Made by a program: the position numbers and the translations under genes. 64,000 bases of DNA from Antarcticimicrobium sp. Lineage in GTDB: Bacteria > Pseudomonadota > Alphaproteobacteria > Rhodobacterales > Rhodobacteraceae. The stretch is from assembly GCF_029212575.1 (NCBI RefSeq), contig NZ_JARGPK010000003.1, forward strand, positions 1-64,000. Direction: 5' to 3'. The first letter of the stretch is position 1; the number at the start of each line of letters is the position of its first letter. Under the pieces are notes generated by a model that did not search any database, was not told the origin of the DNA, and was given only the letters and a program-made list of their open reading frames with translations. Below are positions 1 to 8,173 of the stretch, piece after piece.

Positions 1-669
1 AAGACCGCCCGACGCGCCCCAAACCAGAACGTTCTGACCGGGCTTGAGCTCATGGGGGTGGTGACCGAAGAGCATACGGTATGCGGTGGCCAGCGTCAGC
101 GTGTAGCAAGCGGCCTCTTCCCACGTCAGGTGCTTGGGGCGCGGCATAAGCTGCTGCGCCTGCACCCGGGTGAACTGCCCGAACGAGCCGTCGGGCGTCT
201 CGTAGCCCCAGATCCGCTGGCTGGGCGAGAACATCGGATCGCCGCCGTTGCACTCCTCGTCGTCGCCGTCGTCCTGGTTGCAATGAACCACGACCTCGTC
301 GCCGACCTTCCAGCGCTTGACCCGGTCACCCACCGCCCAGACGATGCCGGCGGCATCCGACCCGGCGATGTGATAGGGCTGCTTGTGGCCGTCGAACGGG
401 CTCACCGGCTGGCCCAGCGCGGCCCAGACACCGTTGTAGTTGACGCCGGCCGCCATCACCAGGACCAGCACCTCGTGGCTGTCGAGCACCGGGGTCTCCA
501 CGACCTCCAGCTGCATCGCCGTGTCCGGCTCACCATGACGCTCCTTGCGGATTGCCCAGGCGTACATCTGCTTGGGCACATAGCCCAGCGGGGGCATTTC
601 CCCCATTTCGTAGAGGTCTTTTTCAGGCGCCTCGTACGGCGCGATACCGCCGTTGGTGTCCAAAGCCAT
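1..669 (-). CDS. ccr: Crotonyl-CoA carboxylase/reductase, N-terminal part (cut by window edge)
   Basis: This cytosolic enzyme reductively carboxylates crotonyl-CoA with NADPH and CO2 to ethylmalonyl-CoA, the signature step of the ethylmalonyl-CoA pathway for acetyl-CoA assimilation. Only the first 223 codons are present. They cover the GroES-like domain of the medium-chain dehydrogenase fold (about residues 45-190) and the beginning of the nucleotide-binding domain (VLVWGASGG, residues 214-222). The acidic stretch QDDGDDEEC near residue 132 fits this family as I remember it. The ATG is chosen because a GGAGG lies five bases upstream. The second dedicated pathway gene, ecm, lies 1.7 kb away on the other strand, which supports the call. 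Confidence 0.95.
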   Translation of the reverse strand, partial: MALDTNGGIAPYEAPEKDLYEMGEMPPLGYVPKQMYAWAIRKERHGEPDTAMQLEVVETPVLDSHEVLVLVMAAGVNYNGVWAALGQPVSPFDGHKQPYHIAGSDAAGIVWAVGDRVKRWKVGDEVVVHCNQDDGDDEECNGGDPMFSPSQRIWGYETPDGSFGQFTRVQAQQLMPRPKHLTWEEAACYTLTLATAYRMLFGHHPHELKPGQNVLVWGASGGL

Positions 670-679
670 GGTGGCCTCC

Positions 680-823
680 ATTCTGCATTCCTTGTGCCGC
701 GATGCAGAATCGCGGCTCTCAAGATGGGATATGAATAGCCACGCAACAATGCAATAGTGTTTTGATCAATTTTGTAATTTTATGACCCAGCGAGTGCAGA
801 AAGATCTTTGCACTTGCAGAATT
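680..823. promoter_or_regulatory. ccr upstream region with four TGCAGAA motifs
   Basis: The space upstream of ccr contains TGCAGAA at 703-709, 795-801 and 815-821 and its complement TTCTGCA at 681-687. The 681 and 703 copies form an inverted repeat, and the 795 copy sits in a near-palindrome with TTTGCAC (794-813). Acetyl-CoA assimilation regulators of the RamB/PccR type are known to bind TTTGCAAA-like sites in related bacteria. The resemblance is partial, so assignment to such a regulator is inference. Confidence 0.45.
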
Positions 824-825
824 CC

Positions 826-2190
826 CTAGGTCTCGACCGGCATGAGATGGCGGATCGAATTGGCATAGAACTGCAACAGGTCCAGCCCCTGCGGATCGGG
901 AAAATAGCCCCCCTGCTCCAGCCGCAACGCCCCCTGCGCGCAGAGCGCGCGCAGCCCGGCCTCGGTGGCGGCGTGCGGATCGGCACCGAACCGGCCCACG
1001 GTCGAGGCCGACAGGGTCGCAAGGGCGGCCCGGGCGCGGGCATCGAGCTCGGCCCGGCTCATGGCCCCATGGGTCAGAACTAGCCAGGCCACCAGCGGCA
1101 CCGGTAGCACCGGAACCCCGTCGGCGATCCGCCGCATCAGCGTTTCCGCCAGCCGGTCGGTGACATCGCCTTCGCTCTCCGCCCGCAGCGCGGCAAGCGA
1201 CAGGGGCGCGCCAAAGGTGACCACCGCCTCGCCAAAGCGGCGGTATCGCCCGGTCGCCCACAGCCAAAGCTGACGCAGCACATGGCCCGCGATCACCCCG
1301 ATCCGCGCGTTGAACCGCCGCCCGGTCCCCTTGCCTGCGGCGATCAGGATGCGGTCCTCCAGCACCCGGTCGTAGTTCAGCGCCACCGGGACAAAGACCA
1401 CGTCGCGCCCCTGCGGATCGAACCCCGTGGTGATGTATTTCAACAGCCCGAGTTTCGGCGGCGTCAGCCCGCCGGTCAGGCTCAGCCCACCCTCGGGGAA
1501 CAGCGCCTGGGTCACCCCGGCATCGGTGGCCAGCCGCACGTAACAGGCCAGCACCGCGCGATAGAGGTCGTTGCGCGACTTGCGGCGAATGAAATAGGCC
1601 CCCATCGCCCGGATCAGACGGCTCAGCGGCCAGACCTGCGCCCACTCCCCCACCGCATAGGACAGCGCCGACCGTTCCGCCGCCAGATAGGTGACCAGCA
1701 CGTAATCCATGTTGCTGCGATGGTTCATCACGAAGATGACCGTCGCATCGCGGTCAATGGCGCGCAGCGCCGGTTCGTCCAGCTGCCGCAGCCGCACATG
1801 ATAGAGCGCGTTGCTCAGGAACCGCGCCGCGCGGATCGCAAAGCCGAAGTAGAGCGAGGCGGAGAACGACGGCACGATCTCGCGCGCATAGCGGCGGGCT
1901 TGCTGGAATGCCACGTTCTCCGGGATGCCCTCGGCGCGGGCGTGGTCGGCGATCGCCTGGCTGACCTGCGGGTTGTAGATGATCCGCTGGATCATGTCGA
2001 AGCGCCGGGTCAGCTTGAACGGCTGGATCGGCTGATCCAATCGCTCGTTCAGCCGCGCCACCACCCGCTCCAGCCGCCGCCGAAAGAACCAGCGCACCGA
2101 GGGAAACAGAAAATGCGAGGCAAAGGTGACCGCCGCAAAGAGCAGGATCAGTATAAACAGCCACAGCGGAAGCTCGATGGTCCGGGTCAT
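826..2190 (-). CDS. PlsB-like glycerol-3-phosphate/lysophosphatidate acyltransferase family membrane protein
   Basis: A 454-residue membrane-anchored acyltransferase, probably acting in phospholipid synthesis at the inner face of the cytoplasmic membrane. A hydrophobic segment (residues 8-29) precedes an arginine-rich stretch. The catalytic HX4D box is H157-R-S-N-M-D162, and FPEGG (231-235) matches the acyl-acceptor phosphate-binding motif. The protein is about half the length of E. coli PlsB and lacks its large N-terminal region, so the exact acceptor is unknown. An in-frame extension upstream to 2319 was not used because MTRTIEL leads directly into the membrane segment. The gene is divergent from ecm and converges on nothing; it lies 156 bases upstream of ccr on the same strand. 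Confidence 0.8.
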   Translation of the reverse strand: MTRTIELPLWLFILILLFAAVTFASHFLFPSVRWFFRRRLERVVARLNERLDQPIQPFKLTRRFDMIQRIIYNPQVSQAIADHARAEGIPENVAFQQARRYAREIVPSFSASLYFGFAIRAARFLSNALYHVRLRQLDEPALRAIDRDATVIFVMNHRSNMDYVLVTYLAAERSALSYAVGEWAQVWPLSRLIRAMGAYFIRRKSRNDLYRAVLACYVRLATDAGVTQALFPEGGLSLTGGLTPPKLGLLKYITTGFDPQGRDVVFVPVALNYDRVLEDRILIAAGKGTGRRFNARIGVIAGHVLRQLWLWATGRYRRFGEAVVTFGAPLSLAALRAESEGDVTDRLAETLMRRIADGVPVLPVPLVAWLVLTHGAMSRAELDARARAALATLSASTVGRFGADPHAATEAGLRALCAQGALRLEQGGYFPDPQGLDLLQFYANSIRHLMPVET

Positions 2191-2384
2191 GCGCAAGCCT
2201 TGCAGCAATGCGGCCCGGCAGGAAAGAGGCGGCGTGCCCAAGGGCGCGGCATCCATCGCCCGTTTCGCGCCATTGGCGGGCCAGCGAAACTGATGCCGCG
2301 ACGCAGCGAATTGACACACGTTGATAATTGCGATTTAGAACATCCAAGCGAAATATTCTTGCGCACCGATTCAAGAGGCACCCG

Positions 2385-4352
2385 ATGACCCAGACCCAGA
2401 AAGACCGCCCCTGGCTGATCCGCACCTATGCCGGGCATTCCACTGCCCAGGCCTCCAACGCGCTCTATCGCGGCAACCTGGCCAAGGGGCAGACCGGGCT
2501 TTCGGTGGCCTTCGACCTGCCGACCCAAACCGGCTATGACAGCGACCACACCCTGGCGCGCGGCGAGGTCGGCAAGGTCGGCGTGCCGGTCTCGCATTTG
2601 GGCGACATGCGGTTGCTGTTCGACCAGATCCCGCTGGATCAGATGAACACCTCGATGACGATCAATGCCACCGCGCCCTGGTTGCTTGCGCTCTATATCG
2701 CGGTGGCCGAGGAACAGGGCGCGGATGTCTCCAGGCTGCAGGGCACGGTGCAGAATGACCTGATCAAGGAATACCTGTCGCGCGGCACCTATGTCTGCCC
2801 GCCGAAACCCTCGCTGAAGATGATCGCGGATGTGGCTGAATACTGCTATTCCAACGTGCCGAAATGGAACCCGATGAATGTCTGTTCCTATCACTTGCAA
2901 GAGGCCGGCGCGACGCCCGAGCAGGAGCTGTCCTTTGCCCTTGCCACCGGCATCGCGGTGTTGGACGAGTTGCGCCCGCGCGTTCCGGCCGAGGATTTTC
3001 CCGCCCTCGTCGGGCGCATTTCCTTTTTCGTGAATGCCGGCATCCGCTTTGTCACCGAAATGTGCAAGATGCGCGCCTTCGTCGATCTCTGGGACGAGAT
3101 CTGCGAGACCCGCTACGGGGTGAGCGATCCGAAATTCCGCCGTTTCCGTTACGGGGTCCAGGTCAATTCGCTGGGCCTGACCGAACAGCAGCCGGAAAAC
3201 AACGTCTATCGCATCCTGATTGAAATGCTGGCGGTGACGCTGAGCAAGAAGGCCCGCGCGCGCGCCGTGCAATTGCCCGCCTGGAACGAGGCGCTGGGCC
3301 TGCCGCGCCCTTGGGATCAGCAATGGTCGATGCGCATGCAGCAGATCCTCGCCCTTGAAACCGACCTTCTGGAATACGACGACCTGTTCGAAGGCAACCC
3401 GGCGGTGGATGCCAAGGTCGAGGAATTGAAAGACGGCGCGCGCGCGGAACTGGCCAACCTCGACAGCATGGGCGGCGCGATCCAGGCGATTGACTACATG
3501 AAATCGCGGCTGGTGGAATCCAACGCCGAACGTCTGAACCGGATCGAGGCCGGCGAAACCGTTGTCGTGGGCGTCAACAGGTTCACCACCACCGAGCCCT
3601 CACCGCTGATGAGCGCGGACGGCGGCATCATGACTGTCGATCCGGCGGTCGAGCAGGAGCAGATCGACCGGCTGAACGCCTGGCGCGCTGAGCGGGACGA
3701 ACCCGCCGTGCAGGCCGCGCTCGCCGCGCTGCGCCAGGCCGCGCGCGAGGGGCGCAACATCATGGAGCCCTCGATCGCGGCGGCCAGGGCCGGCGCCACC
3801 ACCGGCGAATGGGCCGAACAGATGCGCGCCGTGCACGGCACCTACCGCGGCCCTACCGGCGTCTCCGGATCGGTGTCGAACAAGACCGAGGGGCTCGACG
3901 ATCTGCGCGCCGCCGTCGATGCGGTCAGCGACCGGCTGGGACGCCGCCTGAAATTCCTGGTCGGCAAGCCCGGGCTCGACGGCCATTCCAACGGCGCCGA
4001 ACAGATCGCCTTCCGCGCCCGCGATTGCGGCATGGACATCTCCTACGAGGGGATTCGCCTCACGCCGCAGGAAATCGTCGACAAGGCGATCGAGGAAAAC
4101 GCCCATGTCGTCGGTCTTTCCATCCTCTCTGGCAGCCACATTCCCCTTGTCGAAGACGTGATGATTCGCATGAAAAACGCCGGATTGACCCATATTCCCG
4201 TGATCGTCGGCGGCATCATCCCCGAGGACGACGCTGAAAAACTGCGCGAAATGGGCGTGGCGAGAATCTATACGCCAAAGGATTTCGAACTGAATACCAT
4301 AATGGGCGATATCATTTCCCTGGCGGATCCTGAAAAAATCGCTGCAGAATAG
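2385..4352 (+). CDS. ecm: Ethylmalonyl-CoA mutase (coenzyme B12-dependent)
   Basis: This enzyme converts (2R)-ethylmalonyl-CoA to (2S)-methylsuccinyl-CoA using adenosylcobalamin, and was formerly annotated as MeaA. The 655-residue protein has the (beta/alpha)8 mutase domain first (about 1-500). A C-terminal cobalamin-binding domain follows, with the DxHxxG signature at D532-G-H534-S-N-G537, LSGSH near residue 585 and VGGIIP near residue 610. The length suits a single-chain Ecm rather than the large methylmalonyl-CoA mutase subunit, which is roughly 710-730 residues. The start follows an AGAGG-like purine stretch; the upstream in-frame ATG at 2328 lacks one. Its closeness to ccr makes the ethylmalonyl-CoA role far more likely than methylmalonyl-CoA mutase. 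Confidence 0.93.
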   Translation: MTQTQKDRPWLIRTYAGHSTAQASNALYRGNLAKGQTGLSVAFDLPTQTGYDSDHTLARGEVGKVGVPVSHLGDMRLLFDQIPLDQMNTSMTINATAPWLLALYIAVAEEQGADVSRLQGTVQNDLIKEYLSRGTYVCPPKPSLKMIADVAEYCYSNVPKWNPMNVCSYHLQEAGATPEQELSFALATGIAVLDELRPRVPAEDFPALVGRISFFVNAGIRFVTEMCKMRAFVDLWDEICETRYGVSDPKFRRFRYGVQVNSLGLTEQQPENNVYRILIEMLAVTLSKKARARAVQLPAWNEALGLPRPWDQQWSMRMQQILALETDLLEYDDLFEGNPAVDAKVEELKDGARAELANLDSMGGAIQAIDYMKSRLVESNAERLNRIEAGETVVVGVNRFTTTEPSPLMSADGGIMTVDPAVEQEQIDRLNAWRAERDEPAVQAALAALRQAAREGRNIMEPSIAAARAGATTGEWAEQMRAVHGTYRGPTGVSGSVSNKTEGLDDLRAAVDAVSDRLGRRLKFLVGKPGLDGHSNGAEQIAFRARDCGMDISYEGIRLTPQEIVDKAIEENAHVVGLSILSGSHIPLVEDVMIRMKNAGLTHIPVIVGGIIPEDDAEKLREMGVARIYTPKDFELNTIMGDIISLADPEKIAAE

Positions 4353-4369
4353 CAACGCCATCGCATTTT

Positions 4370-4385
4370 GACGCTGATCAGCGTC
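4370..4385. promoter_or_regulatory. Perfect 16-bp palindrome between ecm and the H-NS-like gene
   Basis: GACGCTGATCAGCGTC reads identically on both strands and is flanked on each side by GCATTT or its variant. No T-run follows it, so it is a poor intrinsic terminator. Its position 72 bases before the H-NS-like start suits an operator or a 3' mRNA-stabilising stem for ecm. Which of these is correct cannot be decided by reading. Confidence 0.4.
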
Positions 4386-4457
4386 GCATTTATCGCTATT
4401 GTTGTTGGAACGCGTCGGCTATAGGGTCGGCGTTTCTGACAATAATAGGAGAATACG

Positions 4458-4778
4458 ATGGCAATTGACCTTTCTGCTATGTCGCGCAAAGATCTGCTGG
4501 ATCTCAGGAAAGACCTGGACAAGGCGATCAAGGACGCCGAGCAGCGCGAACGGCGCGAGGCCCTGATGGCGGCGGAAAAGGCGGCCGCTGAATTCGGCTT
4601 TTCCCTGTCCGAACTGGCCGATGCCAAAACGCGCCCTGCGGGCAAACAGGCGAAATCGCCGCCGAAATACCGCAACCCGGATGACCACGAACAGACCTGG
4701 TCGGGCCGCGGACGCAAGCCGCAGTGGGTGCATGATGCGCTCAAGCGGGGCGTCGATATCACCGAAATGGAAATGTGA
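4458..4778 (+). CDS. H-NS/HvrA family nucleoid-associated regulator
   Basis: A 106-residue DNA-binding protein of the H-NS family, which in Rhodobacter is represented by HvrA, a trans-acting regulator of photosynthesis and nitrogen-fixation genes. The N-terminal half is a charged helical oligomerisation region (RKDLLDLRKDLDKAIKDAEQ). The C-terminal domain carries the family signature KYRNPDDHEQTWSGRGRKPQ (about residues 70-89), whose GRGRKP loop inserts in the AT-rich minor groove. AGGAG sits eight bases before the ATG. The next gene, deoD, starts 18 bases after the stop, so the two may be co-transcribed. Its targets are unknown; the AT-rich stretch at the right end of the window is the kind of DNA such proteins bind. 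Confidence 0.88.
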   Translation: MAIDLSAMSRKDLLDLRKDLDKAIKDAEQRERREALMAAEKAAAEFGFSLSELADAKTRPAGKQAKSPPKYRNPDDHEQTWSGRGRKPQWVHDALKRGVDITEMEM

Positions 4779-4796
4779 GAATCAGCCGGCCTTGAA

Positions 4797-5510
4797 ATGA
4801 CCATTCATATTGGCGCCGCACCCGGCGACATTGCCGAAACGGTATTGTTGCCGGGGGACCCTTATCGCGCGAAATGGGCCGCCGAAACTTTCCTTTCGGA
4901 TGCGAAGCAAATCAATTCCGTGCGCGGAATGCTTGGATTTACCGGCAGCTGGAACGGAAACCCGGTCACCATCCAGGGCAGCGGCATGGGCATGCCGTCG
5001 CTGTCGATCTACGTCAACGAGCTGATCCGCGACTACGGCGCGCAGACCCTGATCCGCATCGGCTCCTGCGGCGGGATGCAGGATCAGGTCGGCCTGCGCG
5101 ACGTGATCCTGGCGATGACGGCCAGCACTGTCACCTCGCCCTCCTCCACCATATTCCGCGAGGTGAACTTCGCCCCCTGCGCCGACTGGACCCTGCTGCG
5201 CGCCGCCGCCGCGGCGGCCGAGGCCCAGGGCGCGCGCGCCCATATCGGCGGCATCTATTCCTCCGACACTTTCTATGACGAACGCCCCGACCTGAACGAA
5301 CAGATGGTGCGCCACGGCATCCTCGGGGTCGAGATGGAGGCCGCCGAGCTTTATACGCTCGCCGCCCGCCACAATCGGCGGGCCCTGGCGGTGCTGACGG
5401 TCTCCGACCACCTGATCACCGGCGCGGCACTGCCCTCCGAGGACCGCGAGCGCAGCTTTGCCGCGATGGTGGAGATCGCCCTCAACGCGGCCTTTCCCGG
5501 CGCGCAATAA
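4797..5510 (+). CDS. deoD: Purine nucleoside phosphorylase, DeoD type
   Basis: This cytosolic hexameric enzyme cleaves purine (deoxy)ribonucleosides with phosphate to free base and (deoxy)ribose-1-phosphate in purine salvage. The 237 residues match the usual DeoD length. Family motifs are visible: GDPYRAK near residue 20 (phosphate binding), GSGMGMPS near residue 60, RIGSCGG near residue 85, VEMEAAELY near residue 177 (nucleoside recognition) and LTVSDH near residue 200, with the catalytic Asp. There is no clear Shine-Dalgarno before the ATG, so translation may be coupled to the preceding H-NS-like gene. Confidence 0.95.
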   Translation: MTIHIGAAPGDIAETVLLPGDPYRAKWAAETFLSDAKQINSVRGMLGFTGSWNGNPVTIQGSGMGMPSLSIYVNELIRDYGAQTLIRIGSCGGMQDQVGLRDVILAMTASTVTSPSSTIFREVNFAPCADWTLLRAAAAAAEAQGARAHIGGIYSSDTFYDERPDLNEQMVRHGILGVEMEAAELYTLAARHNRRALAVLTVSDHLITGAALPSEDRERSFAAMVEIALNAAFPGAQ

Positions 5511-5542
5511 CCCGGGCGCGGGCCAGGGCGCGCCCTTCGGGG

Positions 5543-6388
5543 TCAGCGCCCGTGGCTGCGGTCATACCCGTTCACCGGCGGCGGCGCCCATCCCTCCAGC
5601 GCACCCTCGGGCGGTGCGAAGACCTCGATCAGCAGCGGGTGGCAGGCGGCCGCGTCGCTGGAATGTTCGGCCGAACAATCCCCGCCCGGACAGGCGCTGA
5701 GCGCGCCCAGCAGGTCGATCTCGGCGAAGAATTCCAGGTGATCCCCCGGGCGCACAGGGCTGGCCTTCATGAAATACTGCCCGGTGTCGCGGGTGAACCC
5801 GGTGCACATGAAAACGTTCAGCACGTCATGCACATGCCGCTCCGCCTCGGTCAGAGACAGCCCCGCGTGATCGGCCAGCGCCCGCGTCAGGTTGGAATGG
5901 CAGCAATGGTGATACTGCCCCCCGGCCAGAAGGTTATGCGTATAGGGGTCGCAGCGGGTGCCGATCACGTCATGCACCGAGCCGCCAAAGGCGTCGATGC
6001 CGTACCACGACAGCGTGTCTGCGGTGATCGTCGCCATCGGCCGCATCGCCGGGAAACTGCTCCACAGCCGCGCGCCCGTCGTCACATGGGTGCCGTGCAG
6101 CGCCCGCGTCTTGCCGGAATAGAACCGCTCGGACAGATCCTGCGCGTTCCACAGGTTCAGATCCCCCACCTGCGGCCCCTGGATCGAGGAGATGCGAAAG
6201 AACTGCCCGGCCGCCACCTCGAAACAGGCCGCCTCGCGCGGCGGCGCGATCACCTCGGCCAGTTTGCGCGCCCCGGCCCGCGCCCGGGCATAAAGCGCCA
6301 GATCGAGCCGCGGCAGCGCATCAACGGGATAGCAGATCACCGGCGCGATGGCGCGGCGCGCCTCGGCATCCTCGGGGGCTTGGGTCAT
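5543..6388 (-). CDS. DUF1989 / urea carboxylase-associated family protein
   Basis: A 281-residue protein of the DUF1989 family, whose members are often found beside urea carboxylase or amidolyase genes but whose chemistry is not established. The body contains a His/Cys-rich segment (GGQYHHCCHSNLTRAL, near residue 165) preceded by RCDPYTHN, positions where this family places likely metal ligands. No urea carboxylase or its usual second paralogue is present here, so this is an orphan copy. It converges with deoD and lies just downstream of soeC on the same strand, separated by a GC-rich dispersed repeat. The start MTQAPED follows a purine-rich GGAGCC. Confidence 0.75.
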   Translation of the reverse strand: MTQAPEDAEARRAIAPVICYPVDALPRLDLALYARARAGARKLAEVIAPPREAACFEVAAGQFFRISSIQGPQVGDLNLWNAQDLSERFYSGKTRALHGTHVTTGARLWSSFPAMRPMATITADTLSWYGIDAFGGSVHDVIGTRCDPYTHNLLAGGQYHHCCHSNLTRALADHAGLSLTEAERHVHDVLNVFMCTGFTRDTGQYFMKASPVRPGDHLEFFAEIDLLGALSACPGGDCSAEHSSDAAACHPLLIEVFAPPEGALEGWAPPPVNGYDRSHGR

Positions 6389-6470
6389 GGCGGGCTCCGT
6401 TTCGCTTCGCCCCACCAAACCGCGCCCGGCCCGAAAGCGCAAGCGCGGCACGGAAACCGCCCGACCCGGT

Positions 6471-6530
6471 CTTTTTCTGGCCGAAAATACTCCCGGGGGA
6501 GGCGCCGCAGGCGACGGGGGCAGCGCCCCC
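6471..6530 (+). repeat. GC-rich dispersed repeat, copy A
   Basis: The segment between soeC and the DUF1989 gene contains an AAAATACTCCCGGGGGAG core followed by GCGACGGGGGC and a GGGGGC/GCCCCC stem. A recognisably related block lies on the opposite strand at 18668-18720. Similar blocks are common between Rhodobacteraceae genes in my experience. A role as a transcription end for soeC is possible but there is no clean stem with a T-run. Confidence 0.5.
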
Positions 6531-6549
6531 GACCCCGGCTGCGTCCCGC

Positions 6550-7419
6550 TCAGCGCTTGCCGTAATAAAGCCCCACCACATGCTCGGCTTCGGCGAAGAA
6601 AAGCCAGCGAGAGGCCAGAATGCCCAGCAGGTGGCTGAGTACGGCCAGCGCCGCGATGCTGTGCGAGAACGGCAGCGCCAGGCACCCCGCCGGCACCAGC
6701 ACCATCATCACCAGCGCGATCGCCCGCAGCCGGGTCGCATGCTTGCGCCCGACCACATGAACCATCTCGTGCAGCAGGTAGTTGGGCCCGGTGTGTGGCG
6801 GCTCAAAGGCGCGCACAGGGCCGCCGGTGAGCCCGGTCGCGCTGTTCATCGTGCTGCCTGAGCGCGCCAGCGCCCCGTCGCCGCGCAGCCAGTGGGCGAT
6901 CTGGATCGCCCCGGCCAGCAGCAACAGCGGCATCGCATAACCCACCTGCCCGGCCAGCAGCGCGCCGCCGGCCAGCGCCAGGCTCAGAAACAGCGCCGGG
7001 GTCAGCGCCATGTGCCAGCGCGGCACCGACCTGAGCTGGGTGTAGATCATCGAGGTGGTGAACACGGTGAGCAGGCTCAGTGCGGCGCCGATCCAGCCCA
7101 GCAGCGCCCAGCGGGCCTCAAGGAACACCAGCCCGGCGCCGTAGAGGGCCATCACCAGCAGCGTCGCGGCCGAGCACCAGGCCTCGCGGCTCAGCCAGCT
7201 CGTGCGCCATTGGGTGAAGGCCTTCAGCCCGCGTTCGGGCCGACCGAGGTGAAAGGTCGAGGCGATCAGCCCCCCCCCCGCCAACAGGTAGGCGACGGAG
7301 AAAAAGGCAAAGGCAGACCATCCGGTGACCGTCGGCAGGCCCAGCCCGAGCCAGATCAGCAGGCCGAATCCGAGCCCGGAGAGCGTGGTGAAAAGGATGA
7401 CGGATCTGGCGGGATGCAT
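6550..7419 (-). CDS. soeC: Sulfite dehydrogenase membrane anchor, SoeC (DmsC-like)
   Basis: The integral membrane subunit of a complex iron-sulfur molybdoenzyme; it would anchor SoeAB on the cytoplasmic side and pass electrons to quinone. The 289-residue protein is almost entirely hydrophobic, with about eight membrane helices, and has the DmsC family look (FHLGRPERGLKAFTQWRTSW near residue 60). It begins two bases after the soeB stop. DmsC-type anchors also serve DMSO reductases. The choice of sulfite dehydrogenase rests on the linked xsc, pta and tpa genes and on the absence of an export signal on the catalytic subunit. Confidence 0.82.
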   Translation of the reverse strand: MHPARSVILFTTLSGLGFGLLIWLGLGLPTVTGWSAFAFFSVAYLLAGGGLIASTFHLGRPERGLKAFTQWRTSWLSREAWCSAATLLVMALYGAGLVFLEARWALLGWIGAALSLLTVFTTSMIYTQLRSVPRWHMALTPALFLSLALAGGALLAGQVGYAMPLLLLAGAIQIAHWLRGDGALARSGSTMNSATGLTGGPVRAFEPPHTGPNYLLHEMVHVVGRKHATRLRAIALVMMVLVPAGCLALPFSHSIAALAVLSHLLGILASRWLFFAEAEHVVGLYYGKR

Positions 7420-7420
7420 C

Positions 7421-8173
7421 TCAGTCTCCTCCGCCGGGCAGCCGGTCGAGCGCGCGGTCGAGCCATCCGAGAAAGCCCGTGGCCTCCTCGACCACCGGCT
7501 CCAGCGCCCGGGGTTCTGCCGCGATCCGGTCCTTCGGGCGTGGCGGCAGGTACTTGTTGACGGGCCGCGTGCCCTGTTCCGGCATCAGGTCCAATCCGCC
7601 GCGCTCGGCCACCAACTGGCTGACGGCGCTGTCCGGGTCGCCCAGGTCGCCGAAATGCCGCGCGCCCGCCGGGCAGGTGCGCACGCAGGCGGGCATCCGA
7701 TCCTCCTCCGGCAGGTTGTCGTTATAGATGCGGTCGACGCACAGCGTGCATTTCTTCATCACGCCCTCGGCCGCGTCCAACTCGCGCGCGCCATAGGGGC
7801 AGGACCAGGCGCAGAGCCCGCAACCGATGCAATCGCTCTCGTTGACCAGGACGATGCCGTCCTCGGTGCGCTTGTAACTGGCTCCGGTGGGGCAGACCGT
7901 GACGCAGGGGGCATCCTCGCAATGCAGGCAGGACTTGGGAAAGTGGATCAGCTGCGCCAGACCATCCTCGGGCTGCACCTCGTAGGAATGCACGCGGTTG
8001 AGGAAGGTCCCCGAGGGATCGGCGCCATAGGGCGACTGATCCGACAGCGGCGCGCCGTAATTCTCGGTGTTCCAGCCCTTGCAGGAGATCACGCAGGCAT
8101 GACAGCCGACGCAGGTATCCAGATCGATCACGAGACCCAGCTTGCGGTCAGTGCTTTCCGGTAACGTCGTCAT
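7421..8173 (-). CDS. soeB: Sulfite dehydrogenase iron-sulfur subunit, SoeB
   Basis: The electron-transfer subunit between the molybdenum subunit and the membrane anchor. Its 250 residues carry four cysteine clusters typical of DmsB/PsrB-like ferredoxins: CVGCHACVISC (from residue 21), CLHCEDAPCVTVCP, CIGCGLCAWSCPYGA, and CTLC with a distant CVRTCP. Together these should hold four [4Fe-4S] clusters. The start codon overlaps the soeA stop (ATGA), indicating tight coupling. There is no signal peptide, which fits a cytoplasmic complex. Confidence 0.88.
   Translation of the reverse strand: MTTLPESTDRKLGLVIDLDTCVGCHACVISCKGWNTENYGAPLSDQSPYGADPSGTFLNRVHSYEVQPEDGLAQLIHFPKSCLHCEDAPCVTVCPTGASYKRTEDGIVLVNESDCIGCGLCAWSCPYGARELDAAEGVMKKCTLCVDRIYNDNLPEEDRMPACVRTCPAGARHFGDLGDPDSAVSQLVAERGGLDLMPEQGTRPVNKYLPPRPKDRIAAEPRALEPVVEEATGFLGWLDRALDRLPGGGD

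Noticed and set aside
2191-2327. N-terminal extension of the PlsB-like protein and a longer ecm start at 2328
   Set aside because: The two extensions face each other in the divergent promoter region, lack ribosome sites and add non-homologous residues.
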